Shown here one piece after another: positions 8,590 to 18,818 of a DNA stretch of 64,000 nt. The stretch is from Eustoma russellianum (taxonomy: Eukaryota; Streptophyta; Magnoliopsida; Gentianales; Gentianaceae): NCBI GenBank assembly GCA_036186865.1, contig AP025048.1, positions 28,319,019 to 28,383,018 of the forward strand, read 5' to 3'. Position numbers and translations under genes: made by a program. Position 1 is the first letter of the stretch; each line of letters begins with the position of its first letter. Below the pieces are notes generated by a model. The model did no database searches. It had not been told where the DNA came from and saw only the letters and a list, made by a program, of their open reading frames with translations.

Positions 8590-11500
8590 TTAAATCACAT
8601 CAACAGGAATCATGCCTAATTTAGAACGAAGAGATTCAAATGTGGCTTGATTTAAGGCCTTTGTAAATATATCCGCTACTTGTGATTCTGTGCGTACATG
8701 ATCTATGACAATATTACCATTGTTAACGTGATCACGAAGAAAATGATAGCGAACTTCTATATGCTTAGCCTTAGAGTGTAATACGGGGTTTTTAGACAAA
8801 TTTATTGCACTCATACTATCACAATATATAGGAATTTTATCTACGGTAATTCCAAAGTTCGAAAGTTGTTGTTTTATCCACAACAACTGTGTGCAACAAA
8901 GGCTAAGAGCCATATACTCAGCCTCAGTAGTGGACAAAGCAACACTTGCTTGCTTTTTGGAAAACCATGAAATAAGGGAATTTCCTATAAATTGGCAAGT
9001 TCCGCTCGTGCTTTTTCTATCTATCTTGCAGCCACCATAATCTGCATCAGTGTAAGCATGTAAGTCGAATGTAGAGTCCTTATCATACCAAATACCTAAG
9101 GTGGGCGTGTGCTTAATATAGCGGAATATTCTTTTTACCGCATTTAAGTGTGACACCTTAGGTTGACTTTGAAAACGAGCACACATGCATACGCTAAACA
9201 TAATGTCAGGCCTACTAGCAGTTAAATATAGTAAAGAACCTATCATAGATCGATATAATCCATTATCAACGTCTTTACCATGTTCGTCTTTGTCTAATTT
9301 AGTAGTAACACTCATAGGCGTGGGGGATGGTTTCAAATTTTCAAAATTGAACTTCTTGATCATGTCATTTATGTACTTAGCTTGGCTTATATGAATTCCT
9401 TTACTCGTTTGCTTAATCTGCAAGCCAAGAAAATAATTAAGTTCACCAACCATAGACATTTCAAATTCAGCTTTCATACAATTTTCAAAATCTTTAACAA
9501 GTCTATGTGAGGTAGAACCGAAAATAATGTCATCTACGTAAATTTGAATAATAAGTAAATCTGATTTTTCTTGTTTCAAAAATAGTGTACTATCTATAGT
9601 ACCACGTTTAAAATTATTTTCTAAAAGAAAAGTAGCAAAACGATCATACCATGCTCTAGGCGCTTGCTTTAGACCATATAGTGCCTTCTTTAATTTGTAC
9701 ACGTGATCTGGATGTTTCAAATCTTCAAAACCGGGTGGTTGCTTCACGTATACTTCTTCTTGTATAAATCCGTTTAGAAAAGCACTTTTGACGTCCATTT
9801 GATACAATTTAAAATCTTTCATGCAAGCAATAGCAAGTAAAAGTCGTATAGCTTCTAAACGTGCTACGGGTGCAAATGTTTCATCGTAGTCTATTCCTTC
9901 TTCTTGATTATATCCTTGAGCTACGAGTCTTGCTTTATTTCTAACGACCTTTCCTTCTTCATTCATTTTGTTTCTAAATACCCACTTTGTGCCTATTATT
10001 GTCTTATCTTGAGGTCGTGGCACTAAATCCCATACATTATTTCTAACGAATTGATTAAGTTCGTCATGCATAGCATCAATCCAAGATGAATCACTCAAAG
10101 CATCATGCACATTTTTGGGCTCAATTTCAAAAATCATAGCATGAAATTCATTTATTTCATCCGAAGTGATTCTTCTACGTGGTCGCACACCGTGGGTGAT
10201 GTCGCCTATGATGAGATCATGTGGGTGATCTCTATGCCATCTTGGTTGATTATTTTCTAAGTTATCATGCATTTCTATATGATCATGCATTTCTAGTGTT
10301 TCATTCATCTCATGCATATCAAAAGAATCATTATCTTCATCCAAAACGGGTTTCAATTCAAAATCATCATCATATTCCTTTTCTTTATCAATCTCTCCAA
10401 ATTCATTGAATTTAACATGAATAGATTCTATGATTTGTCTAGTGAGAGGATCATAACATCTATATGCTTTTGAGTTTATGGAATACCCAATGAAAATGCA
10501 CTCAATTGATTTGGATTCAAATTTATCTAAGTTATCTTTTGTATTCAAGACAAAGCATTTGCATCCAAACACACGAAAATAATCAATCTTAGGCATGCGA
10601 TCATTCAAAATTTCGTAAGGCGTCTTGTTTATTTTCTTTCTTATAGATAGGTGATTTACAATATAGCATGCACAGTTTACGGCTTCCGCCCACAGAAATC
10701 TAGGCAATTTATTTTCGCAAAGCATAGTTCTAGCGATTTCTTGTAGTGTGCGATTCTTTCTTCCTACTACTCCATTTAATTGTGGAGTTCTAGGTGGCGA
10801 AAACTCATGTTTAATTCCTTTTTCTTCACAAAATGAAATCATCTCTTTATTTTTAAACTCACCGCCTCTATCGCTTCTTATTCTTTTCACATTTATGCCG
10901 TATTGATTTTCAAGTTGTTTAATTAATTTAGCGATTTCTACGGCGCTATCATCCTTATGTGCAAGAAATAAAGTCCAAGTATAACGAGAAAAGTCATCAA
11001 CAATCACGCATGCATAGTGACGCCCACCAAGGCTTGTAGTGCGACTAGGACCAAACAAATCGATATGCAGTAGTTCTAGTATTCTAGTCGTGCTTATCTC
11101 ATTTTTAGGCTTAAGTGACTCACGTGTTTGTTTGCCTTTTATGCAAGATTCACACAACTGAAAGTTGTCTAAATCAAGCGTAGGCAATCCCCGTACTAGG
11201 TTCTTTCGTTGCAATTTTTCTAGTGTAGAAATACCTATGTGTCCTAAACGTCTATGCCACAAATTCACATTGGGTTCATTTGACATAAAACATTTAACTT
11301 TGGCGTCTACTACATCATCCATAGATAGTGTGAATATATTTCCTTCACGTTTTCCTTTTAAAATGGTTTCTCCATTTTTATTTATTATATTACAATAAGG
11401 GTGAGTAAAACACACATTGAAACCATTGTCAACAAATTGAGAAATACTAAGAAGATTGTAAGATAAGTTGCTTACCAAAAACACGTTGGAGATTTGAAGT

Positions 11501-11691
11501 GTATTCGGATTTCCAATCGTACCTTTACCAATGATCTTGCCTTCATTGTTGTCTCCAAAGGTCACGGATCCGCCTTTTGTGACCTTCTTTAATTTGGAGA
11601 ATAGGCTCGGGTCACCCGTCATGTGCCTCGAGCAACCACTGTCAAGGAACCACTTTATTGATGTGTCTTTTGATGAGTGGTCTCCCTGCAA
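8590..11691 (-). CDS. Copia Pol: protease, integrase, reverse transcriptase, RNase H (integrase Glu lost)
   Basis: A 1,033-codon open frame. Domain order is copia: aspartic protease (WFLDSGCSRHM, residues 14-24), HHCC zinc region (LWHRRLGH...CESCIKGKQ, about 145-190), integrase core, reverse transcriptase with IYVDD at 717-721, then RNase H (YTDADYGG, STTEAEYMALS, QVADIFTKAL). Integrase keeps Asp211 (HIDLFGP) and Asp274 (RSDRGGEF), but the third catalytic residue is Gly310 in NGVVGRKN, where the family has Glu; the codon GGA lies at 10764-10762 and one transition explains it. The spacer before RT (450-490) is rich in Met, His and Asp. The first listed codon is TTG; the frame stays open upstream to a TAA near 11740 that separates it from gag, so the true polyprotein joins gag. 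RT and RNase H look intact, strand transfer should be dead. Confidence 0.93.
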   Translation of the reverse strand: MQGDHSSKDTSIKWFLDSGCSRHMTGDPSLFSKLKKVTKGGSVTFGDNNEGKIIGKGTIGNPNTLQISNVFLVSNLSYNLLSISQFVDNGFNVCFTHPYCNIINKNGETILKGKREGNIFTLSMDDVVDAKVKCFMSNEPNVNLWHRRLGHIGISTLEKLQRKNLVRGLPTLDLDNFQLCESCIKGKQTRESLKPKNEISTTRILELLHIDLFGPSRTTSLGGRHYACVIVDDFSRYTWTLFLAHKDDSAVEIAKLIKQLENQYGINVKRIRSDRGGEFKNKEMISFCEEKGIKHEFSPPRTPQLNGVVGRKNRTLQEIARTMLCENKLPRFLWAEAVNCACYIVNHLSIRKKINKTPYEILNDRMPKIDYFRVFGCKCFVLNTKDNLDKFESKSIECIFIGYSINSKAYRCYDPLTRQIIESIHVKFNEFGEIDKEKEYDDDFELKPVLDEDNDSFDMHEMNETLEMHDHIEMHDNLENNQPRWHRDHPHDLIIGDITHGVRPRRRITSDEINEFHAMIFEIEPKNVHDALSDSSWIDAMHDELNQFVRNNVWDLVPRPQDKTIIGTKWVFRNKMNEEGKVVRNKARLVAQGYNQEEGIDYDETFAPVARLEAIRLLLAIACMKDFKLYQMDVKSAFLNGFIQEEVYVKQPPGFEDLKHPDHVYKLKKALYGLKQAPRAWYDRFATFLLENNFKRGTIDSTLFLKQEKSDLLIIQIYVDDIIFGSTSHRLVKDFENCMKAEFEMSMVGELNYFLGLQIKQTSKGIHISQAKYINDMIKKFNFENLKPSPTPMSVTTKLDKDEHGKDVDNGLYRSMIGSLLYLTASRPDIMFSVCMCARFQSQPKVSHLNAVKRIFRYIKHTPTLGIWYDKDSTFDLHAYTDADYGGCKIDRKSTSGTCQFIGNSLISWFSKKQASVALSTTEAEYMALSLCCTQLLWIKQQLSNFGITVDKIPIYCDSMSAINLSKNPVLHSKAKHIEVRYHFLRDHVNNGNIVIDHVRTESQVADIFTKALNQATFESLRSKLGMIPVDVI

Positions 11692-11749
11692 TGTGAAAAG
11701 GTGATTTAGGTACCCTTTTAATTTTGGGTCCTTTCGAGTTAGTTAATCA

Positions 11750-13656
11750 CCTTTTGGTAAAGGTACCTTTCGGTACCCATACTTGGGTGATCCTTCTTGG
11801 TCTATCAAATGGCAAGAATGTAGATGAAGGTGCGATATAGTATACATGTGGTGCATGTACTTTGGGTCTTTGCCCAAGGACTCCTCTATACTCATTATAT
11901 GAAGGATGTTTGTGATATGTCCTTGTGTGCGTGTGTGCGTGGATGATATGTATTTCGTGTATGCATTGTTCTTTTCTTCTCATATCTATATGGTACAACG
12001 TTATATTTCACATGATATGAGGGAGTGGGGCGTCTGGAAGGGGTGCTTTTTGCGTCATCTTAGACGCCACTTGATGCTTAGGGGTGTCTACTTTCTTAGA
12101 CACAACAAACTTGGTTGGTTTGGTTGATACTTCGTTAGTATCAACGTATCCCAATCCAGTTTTGTCACTGTCATGCTTTTGTGATAATATGATGCGATGC
12201 AGCATGTTTGACCCTGTATCGAATTGTTTCATCATTTTCTCTAAGTCTGTATTCCTTGATTTCAAATTTGAAATCTCGGATTTCATTTCATTATTTTGAG
12301 AAGTTAATGATGAGATCTCGGTTTTTAATGCAGTGATGACACATGAAGACTCTTTCTTTGAATCGCTTAATTGAGCGACAAGATTCTCGTTAGAAGATTC
12401 TAACAGTTTCTTGTCTTCAATTAAACGTTTCTTTTCTTTTGCGAGAGTCTTAGTAAATTTATGTAACTCAAGATATTGACTAAAAAGATCATCGTAAGAA
12501 GGTTCAGAGTCAGAGTCAGAGTCAGATGATACCTCATTAGACGCCTTTGAAGCGAAGCAAACTTGAGCGGTCTCCTCTTCGGTCTCAGATTCAGAGTCTG
12601 ATGAGTCACTCCATGTGGAGGCTTTTAGTGCACGTTTCCTTTGTTTAGGATCTGAGACGAGTCTATTTTTGTTCCGCTCTTTGTCAGGGTATTTATTAGT
12701 TTGCTTTTCCTTGTTAGGGCAGTCATATGATAAGTGTCCGAGTTTGCCGCATTCATAACATTTAATGTCCTTATCATTTGACTTGTTTTTGTTTCTCTTA
12801 GATGTAGTCCCCTTGTTTTTATTTCTAAATGATTTCTCATGAATCTTCTTAGTCCTTTAGCCAATAGAATTAAGTCATCATTATCCGATTCGGAATCACT
12901 ATCATCTACGTGATCGGAGGGAGGGGAGACGTATTCATTTGATTTAAAAGCAATTGTCTTACCTTGTTTGGTTGATTCCGATTTCCGAATAATAAGTTTG
13001 TTTTCATAAACTTTGAGTGAACCAATGAGTTCTTCCATTTTTATTGATTTAGTCTCCTTGCTTTCTTCTATAGCAGTCACTTTAGGATCCCATTCCGAAG
13101 GAAGGCTCCGTAGGACTTTCTGTACCTTTTCCTGCGTTGTAAAAGCCTTACCAAGAGACTCAAGAGAGTTATATATGTTAGTCAAACGAAGATCCATATC
13201 TACAATTGACTCATTAGGCAACAACTTAAAAGACTCAAGAGTAGACATGTGCATATTAATTTTAGACTCTTTTACTTGACTTGTGCCTTCGTGTTTCATT
13301 TCTAAGATTCTCCACATTTCTTGTGCACTCGAACAATTCGACACATAACTAGACTCACTCTTACTTAAACCATTTAAGAGTAATTGCATGGCCTTAGCAT
13401 TCATACTCAGTTTCTTTTTATCTTCACTAGTATAGTCTTGTCTCGTTTTCACGACTTCTAGTGTGACTCCATCTACAGTGGATAATTTAGATGGGACATA
13501 TGGACCATCTTCAATTATTGACCAAAGGTCTATATCTATAGCCATAAGAAAAAGTTTCATCCTAAGTTTTCATTGAATAAAAGACTCATCGTCAAAGAGT
13601 GGAGGCCTTTGGCTCGACATACCTTCTTGTTCGGTTTTGAGATTTGTAGATGCCAT
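11750..13656 (-). pseudogene. Copia Gag (UBN2-type) with stop and frameshifts
   Basis: Starts at ATG 13656. A TGA replaces a Trp codon early (after DDESFIQ, just before KLRMKLFLMAID), then a long frame (13560-12840) covers the gag core: IDLWSIIEDGP, KAMQLLLNGLSKSE, SAQEMWRILEMKHEG, DLRLTNIYNSLESLG. After a frameshift near 12840, another frame holds the zinc knuckle CYECGKLGHLSYDC, an acidic Ser/Asp/Glu stretch, and a long coiled coil (LAKEKKRLIEDKKLLESS and following). Further shifts lie near 12010 before the terminal WVPKGTFTKR. Gag forms the virus-like particle and binds the RNA; the coiled coil may serve multimerisation. At least three lesions mean no full-length product from this copy. 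Confidence 0.88.
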
Positions 13657-13696
13657 CTCACTGAATCGTTGGATTCCTTATCGTGAGTATTCCTGC

Positions 13697-13708
13697 GCTC
13701 TGATACCA
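13697..13708 (-). other. Primer binding site, SIRE element
   Basis: TGGTATCAGAGC on the minus strand, two bases inside the 5' LTR end. It complements the 3' end of plant initiator tRNA-Met, as is usual for copia elements. Confidence 0.92.
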
Positions 13709-13710
13709 CT

Positions 13711-16697
13711 TGTAGGATCTGCAAGGCACCACTAGAAGGAGGGGGGGTTGAATAGATGGTGCGGAAAATAAGGTTTTTAAAATTTCTTTAAACTTAACCA
13801 ATTCAAGTTCTGAAAACAGATTCTGTTTTCAGGACCAGTTTTAAAACGTTTTTAAAACTAGGTTAGAGGTCTCCAAAAATTATGAAATTTTGAGAGAACT
13901 TAGCCTCAGATGTTATGAGGGTCCCCTAAAAATTTCAAATCAAAATTCAACCTTTAACCCCTTGAAAAACCGTTGGCACTCAGATTGTGCAAATCTGCCA
14001 GAACCGGTAGATGGTTTTGAAAAATTAATTCCTATTTGTGTGAATGTCCAAATGATCTGAAAATTTTACCAATAACTCTTCACACACTATAATTAAATGG
14101 GTTGAAACAGTTTTTGAAAATTCTTTTGGTAAGTAGGTCAAATACACCCAAAGTCTCAACCTTTGCAAGTCTGAAAATCAGACTGCACTAGTCTCAGAAC
14201 TTTTGATGTTTGAATGACTTATACTTGTCCAAAAGGGTTGAAACTTGTGCCAAATTAACTCTAGAACATTTATGTATGTTTCTGGAAATTTTTATAATTT
14301 TTAGAAAACGTTTACTATTTTTGCGAACGTGATCAATATGAGTAAACAGCGCAGAAACTGAAACGTAAATGCAGAAAGTAAATTGCACCGAGATTTTTAT
14401 ACTGGTTCGGTTATAAACAACCTACTCCAGTCTTCAAGGAACACCTTCCTTGGTTCACACTATTCACACACACCACACACCTTACCGCAGGGTTGATAGA
14501 GTTACACCTTAACTCCAACCCTTTACAAACCTTGTATTGTGAGTACAATTCACACGAACACCACCACCTCGTAAGAATGAAGATTGATCACACCTTGATC
14601 AATCTTGTACAAAGATGAATGAATGGTGGTTTCTATGAAGCCTATTCAAGAATGAAAGAAGTAAAATACAATAGGCTTTTTACAAGAGAAGAAAGAAGAA
14701 AGTGTAGGAGAAGAAAGGCTTGGTACTTTGATCACTTTAGAATGCAAATCTTGGTGTTGTTTTTGTTTGTTCTCCTCTTCCTTCCTTATAGCAATGCAGC
14801 CGTCCCCCCCTTGGCCTTCTCCCCTCTTGAAAATTTCCTTTTAATTGCTTGGGAGAGTGTAAGACATCATGGTGACAATGTTTTGCTTACTTGGCATCAC
14901 TCCATTGGACCATCATTTAGTCATTGCTTACTTGGCACATTTTGATTGGCTCAATGTTGTCATCATTTGATGACATGGAAAATCTGAAATAAACACTAAA
15001 TATTGCCAAATAATCAATTATTAAATCATGCCATAATTGTCACATTTTGTCATAAAGAGCAAGACACACAAATATCTTCCTTCCATCTTCAAAAAATCGG
15101 CCACACCCTTTTGTTAATGCTGAAATTTTCAGCATTTACAAGATGAGATAAATTCAGATTTCTTCCATTTTTCCTTTGAATTTTTTTCCATAAAAATAAA
15201 TCAATTATATAAGGTAAGTCTTGCTACCAAATGAAGAGTGAACTTGGACACTAAGAAGAGCAAGATTCGGCCAGCACATCCCCTCACACATGCTGAAAAA
15301 TTTCAGCATGTGTGATATGAAAAATATCACACTTAATTACCTTACATACAATTCAAATCATTTCCATAACTCCTTTGATTTATCCTTTAATGAAAAATTG
15401 ACAAAATACCTTGCTTAATGGTGAAGAATTCGGCCATGGTATGTGTAACATGCTGAAATTTTCAGCATGTGACATATGAGAGGTATATGTTGAGAACTTA
15501 CCTTTTGTAGCTTCTCTCTTTGATTTCTCAACATTGTATGATTGATCCTTGACCAATCAACATGCCAACAAGGCTCCACATGTGCTTCATCTCAGCTGTA
15601 GTGACGTTTAAATGTGTATATACATGTGCTGAAATTTATTTTTGCTAACTTTGTAAAATAGTGCACATTTAATAATACACACATGTAATATTCCAATCAG
15701 CCCTTAATTTAATTTTCTAGAACACTTTAAGATGTATATTATATGTAAAAAGTGTCTAGATACGTGTCACATGATGGTCAAGAAAAACGTTCCATGTTAA
15801 GTGCGTAGAAAACCGAATTTTCGATATTTATCGATTATCCGATTTTTCTCTAATTTAAATTCCAACTTTTGCACATGATATATATATTATGTTATACATA
15901 ATATATATAATATATACTTTAAATTTCAGCACTTGGCTGATTTAAAGTGGTACCATAAACATGTGACAAAAATAAAATTGGAATCTTCACATTTTGGCCT
16001 AAATGTGGGGTGATTTGTGTGTGCCAACATGGAAGGTATTTTTGGCTGATCATTTCATGTATGGAACGAAATTTCCATCAATTTTTGAGGTATATGGGCT
16101 GGCCATTTATTTATGGCAAGTACGTGACACGTTGGCGAAGTTTCGGTATTCGCCTGATACGACAAATTTCGGTTTAGAACCTTTTATCGTGTCGTATTTA
16201 ATTTGTCATCACCATATCTTATATCATATGATATAAGACCTGAATATACTCATAAATATGAGTTAAGTATGGTGGTGTGACGTTAACGTACGTACGTAAG
16301 ATATATAACGTGTCGGTAGTACGTTGGAATACATGTGTATGTGCCTTTTATAAAAAAATCTGAAAATATAGTATATATATATGTATAAAACGTGTGGAAT
16401 TAAATGTGGGGAGGAGGAGAAGACTTTCCTTCCATAGCCATGTTGCCTTTGTGCCTTTTCCAAATGCATCTTCCTTTAATGAACTACTTAGTTTATTAAA
16501 CTAAGTACTTCACTTAATGAACTACTTTAGTTCATTAATTTTGGTACCTGAAAATAGCATAAACTCAACAAATGTTCGCCATATGATGTAAGCTTTAAAG
16601 CTTCATGGCTTGTTAGTACGGCAACATAATATATGAGTTAAATAAGGCAAGTTATCATGCATACATGTACACTTGTGTATATATATATACACTCAAC

Positions 16698-16737
<40 letters not shown>

Positions 16738-16778
16738 ATTTCTTATTTTGAAATCACTCAAACCCTCTTATTTCTACA
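13711..16778 (-). repeat. 5' LTR of the SIRE element
   Basis: 3,068 bp. It carries a longer (TA)n run (16701-16732) than the 3' LTR, and a perfect 20-bp palindrome at 16218-16237 that is mutated in the 3' LTR. The candidate TATA box is at 14394-14401 (minus). Confidence 0.95.
14394..14401 (-). promoter_or_regulatory. Candidate TATA box, 5' LTR
   Basis: TATAAAAA on the minus strand at the same LTR position as 5949-5956. As the 5' LTR copy it would be the one driving the element. Confidence 0.45.
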
Positions 16779-16783
16779 GTCTT
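16779..16783. repeat. Right target-site duplication of the SIRE element
   Basis: GTCTT, identical to 5264-5268. Confidence 0.9.
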
Positions 16784-16983
16784 TTCCCAAGAAAGGAGAC
16801 CCTGTACGTCTCAAAATATCTGAAAAGAATAAAGCGTCGAACCCATGAAAATATGTTCATGCTAGTTTCCAACTAACTTGTCAATCAAGAAGAATATAAC
16901 CCCCCCATCCGTGGCTGAGATATAGCCATTGGAGGCATCTTCAGACTCACATTCAAAACTTCAGCAACTTCACAAAATCAACC

Positions 16984-18040
16984 AAGAGAATATGCATGCT
17001 AAGTAAGAGAGAGACCAAACCAGTACTATCAGAAAAATCAGATGTCGGGTCTGACAAACTAAAGTTGCGGGGAATCTGTCCCAAAAATCCAACTGATGCC
17101 TCAGCCGAATCCAGAATATCTTCAGGCAATTGAAGCGAATTGGACTCCACATTATTGAAAGATGAAACACTTGCACCACCAATTGTATGTCGCGTATCCA
17201 GACCTGTACCCTCAGCACCAAATGCAAATGGAGCTTTTCCTGAATAATTGACCTCCGACTTGATCATCCCTCCATCCATGCCTTGTACCATTCCAACATT
17301 TGAATTATCACTCATTAACATGTCCATTGTATTCATCCTTCTGGTATGTGCTGAAATGTCCATCACCGTCTGCACGCGTGGCTGCAACGGCGTAATACCT
17401 TTACCATTGTAAACAGGTAAAGCGCTACCAATACCTTGGTGCAACGTTTCTTCCTTTGCAGGTGGCCTGACATGCTCTAAGGAATGCTGAAATGAATTTT
17501 GGGCCCCTGCAAAAGTTCTCAACATTTATACTTTAGTTATAACTACCGTGGTTCAGACACCTAAAAACTATCGAACATATGCTGTAAGCACGCAAAATAA
17601 AGAAATATATGTTAGCAGGCACGAAGCACCAAGAAGTCACATACTACTTGTAAATCACATTTGTATTGCAAGTAAAAAAAAAGTAAATGTCGCTGCATGC
17701 TAGGCCAAAATCCATACAAGAAATATAACAAGACAAGCAATTTATGACCTTTACAATTCACCAATGGTATATATCATGGGAGAGATTAATCCTCAAGAAG
17801 CTATATCATGAAAGCAGTATTAGCATAAACAATAGAAAGATTTACACCATATGTAAAAGCCAATCAGCTGACATTGTTTCAGAACTGAACCGGAAAGTTA
17901 GCTAAGACCTTCAAGGAGAAGCATAATGCAGCAACATCCAATGTTTCCCTATGAAAGATGTAAAGAATGTGGACTGTCTTCCAGTCTTCCAACAGGTGAA
18001 CTCAACAATTAAATGCGAAGGAAAGATATATAGTTGGGCA
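16984..18040 (-). repeat. Left arm of inverted duplication carrying gene fragment Y
   Basis: Matches 29941-30942 in inverted orientation, with scattered substitutions. The inner edge is sharp: homology ends at GTTGGGCA (18040) here and at the end of a gypsy LTR on the right. It includes the Y exon and about 0.5 kb of its upstream intron. Confidence 0.85.
17018..17506 (-). pseudogene. Exon of unrecognised host gene Y (left copy)
   Basis: An exon bounded by acceptor CTTTTGCAG (17507 and up) and a possible donor ACTG/GTTTGG (17018-17016). It is 489 nt (163 codons) with no stop. The product is Ser/Asn/Met-rich and looks disordered: AQNSFQHSLEHVRPPAKEET, then MDISAHTRRMNTMDM, then QLPEDILDSAEASVGFLGQI and PRNFSLSDPTSDFSDSTG, which looks like a conserved acidic motif. 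I do not recognise the family; it could be part of a nuclear regulatory protein, but that is a guess. Neighbouring exons are absent, so it is a fragment. The right copy at 30475-30945 has a frame-breaking deletion. Confidence 0.6.
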
Positions 18041-18330
18041 TAAAAGATAGCAATTGCTTATTTCATTTATTTAGTTATCAGTTTAATGATTTTTCTTAGG
18101 GAAACAGAAGGGTTGCCGTTTGGTAGTGTGTGAAGTGTTATATGTTTGAGCCTTAATTGCAATGTTGTGGGATGTGTTTAAGTTTTGCAAAAGAATGGTA
18201 ATGATTGTGCAATGCATCAAAAGTAACGTGCAGGATGCATTCCTTTTATTTCTCAAACGTCAATGTTGATAATGGTAACAAATTTGTTGAGAATCTCAAA
18301 AGCTTCTTCATCTCTTTGTATCCTTCCTTT
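18041..18330. other. Unassigned sequence between arm edge and the unknown ORF
   Basis: No coding motif seen. It could be original flank of gene Y or the undetected left end of the MULE. Confidence 0.3.
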
Positions 18331-18336
18331 CACCTG

Positions 18337-18345
18337 TATAAATAG
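18337..18345 (+). promoter_or_regulatory. Candidate TATA box
   Basis: TATAAATAG, a near-ideal plant TATA box, 54 bp before ATG 18399 and 87 bp before ATG 18432. Confidence 0.55.
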
Positions 18346-18398
18346 CCCGTGGTGGTCTATAATTTTCTTGCCCTAGCAAAAAGTGTATCTTTTGTCTC

Positions 18399-18818
18399 AT
18401 GTATCCATCTACATTCTTTTCTTTAAAAACTATGTCTTCCCCACAAAAATTTGTTACCCCTAAGAAACAGAAGAAAGACCCTACTGAAGGTGCCAGTTCA
18501 CCTAGGATTCCAGAGAGACATACAAGATTTCCAAAGAATCGGCCTGAGCAGAAGGAAATTGTTGAGGAATCTGTTGTATCCGTTCCAAAGAAAGCAGAGA
18601 GCCCGGAATATGATCCTCAGACTAAGATTGGTAAACTGTGGGATAATTATTATAGGGTGAGCGAGAAGAAAGACTTCGAGGATTCAAGAGTGGACGATGT
18701 CGATGCCAGGGTGAGAGAATTGACAGATAAACTTGAAGTTGAAAAAGGCAAATTTGAGAAGATGATGGCAACACTGAAGACCTTGGGTGCTTCATTTTCT
18801 TCTGACGAAGAGTCTTAG
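18399..18818 (+). CDS. Unknown small charged protein with C-terminal coiled coil, convergent to MULE transposase
   Basis: A 139-codon open frame with a good TATA box upstream. The second Met (18432, AACTATGTCTTCC) has reasonable context and may be the real start, giving 128 residues. The N-terminal half is basic and proline/lysine-rich (TPKKQKKDPTEG; ERHTRFPKNRPEQKE), compatible with nucleic-acid binding or nuclear import. The middle holds YDPQTKIGKLWDNYY; the C-terminal third is heptad-like (VRELTDKLEVEKGKFEKMM) and ends in acidic SSDEES. No family is recognised. It points toward the MULE transposase gene (19741-22078, minus), a convergent layout like maize MuDR mudrA/mudrB. It may be a MULE accessory gene or an unrelated host fragment. 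Confidence 0.5.
   Translation: MYPSTFFSLKTMSSPQKFVTPKKQKKDPTEGASSPRIPERHTRFPKNRPEQKEIVEESVVSVPKKAESPEYDPQTKIGKLWDNYYRVSEKKDFEDSRVDDVDARVRELTDKLEVEKGKFEKMMATLKTLGASFSSDEES

Larger units (their letters stand above)
5269..16778 (-). mobile_element. Complete SIRE/Maximus-type Ty1/copia retrotransposon
   Basis: An 11.5-kb element read on the minus strand: 5' LTR 16778-13711, primer binding site 13708-13697, gag 13656-11750, pol 11691-8590, polypurine tracts, 3' LTR 8325-5269. LTR ends are TG...CA (TGTAGAAATAAG ... AGATCCTACA), and a perfect 5-bp duplication flanks it. The two LTRs differ at few positions by eye (about 99% alike), so insertion was recent. Gag has a stop and frameshifts, and integrase lacks its catalytic Glu, so the copy is probably not autonomous. 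No env-like ORF fits in the 265 bp between pol and the 3' LTR. It sits between sequence X and gene fragment Y, interrupting the left arm of the large inverted duplication. Confidence 0.95.

Noticed and set aside
8326..8590. Space for an env-like ORF after SIRE pol, known from soybean SIRE1.
   Set aside because: Only about 265 bp of polypurine tracts and AT-rich sequence lie there, with no signal peptide or membrane frame.
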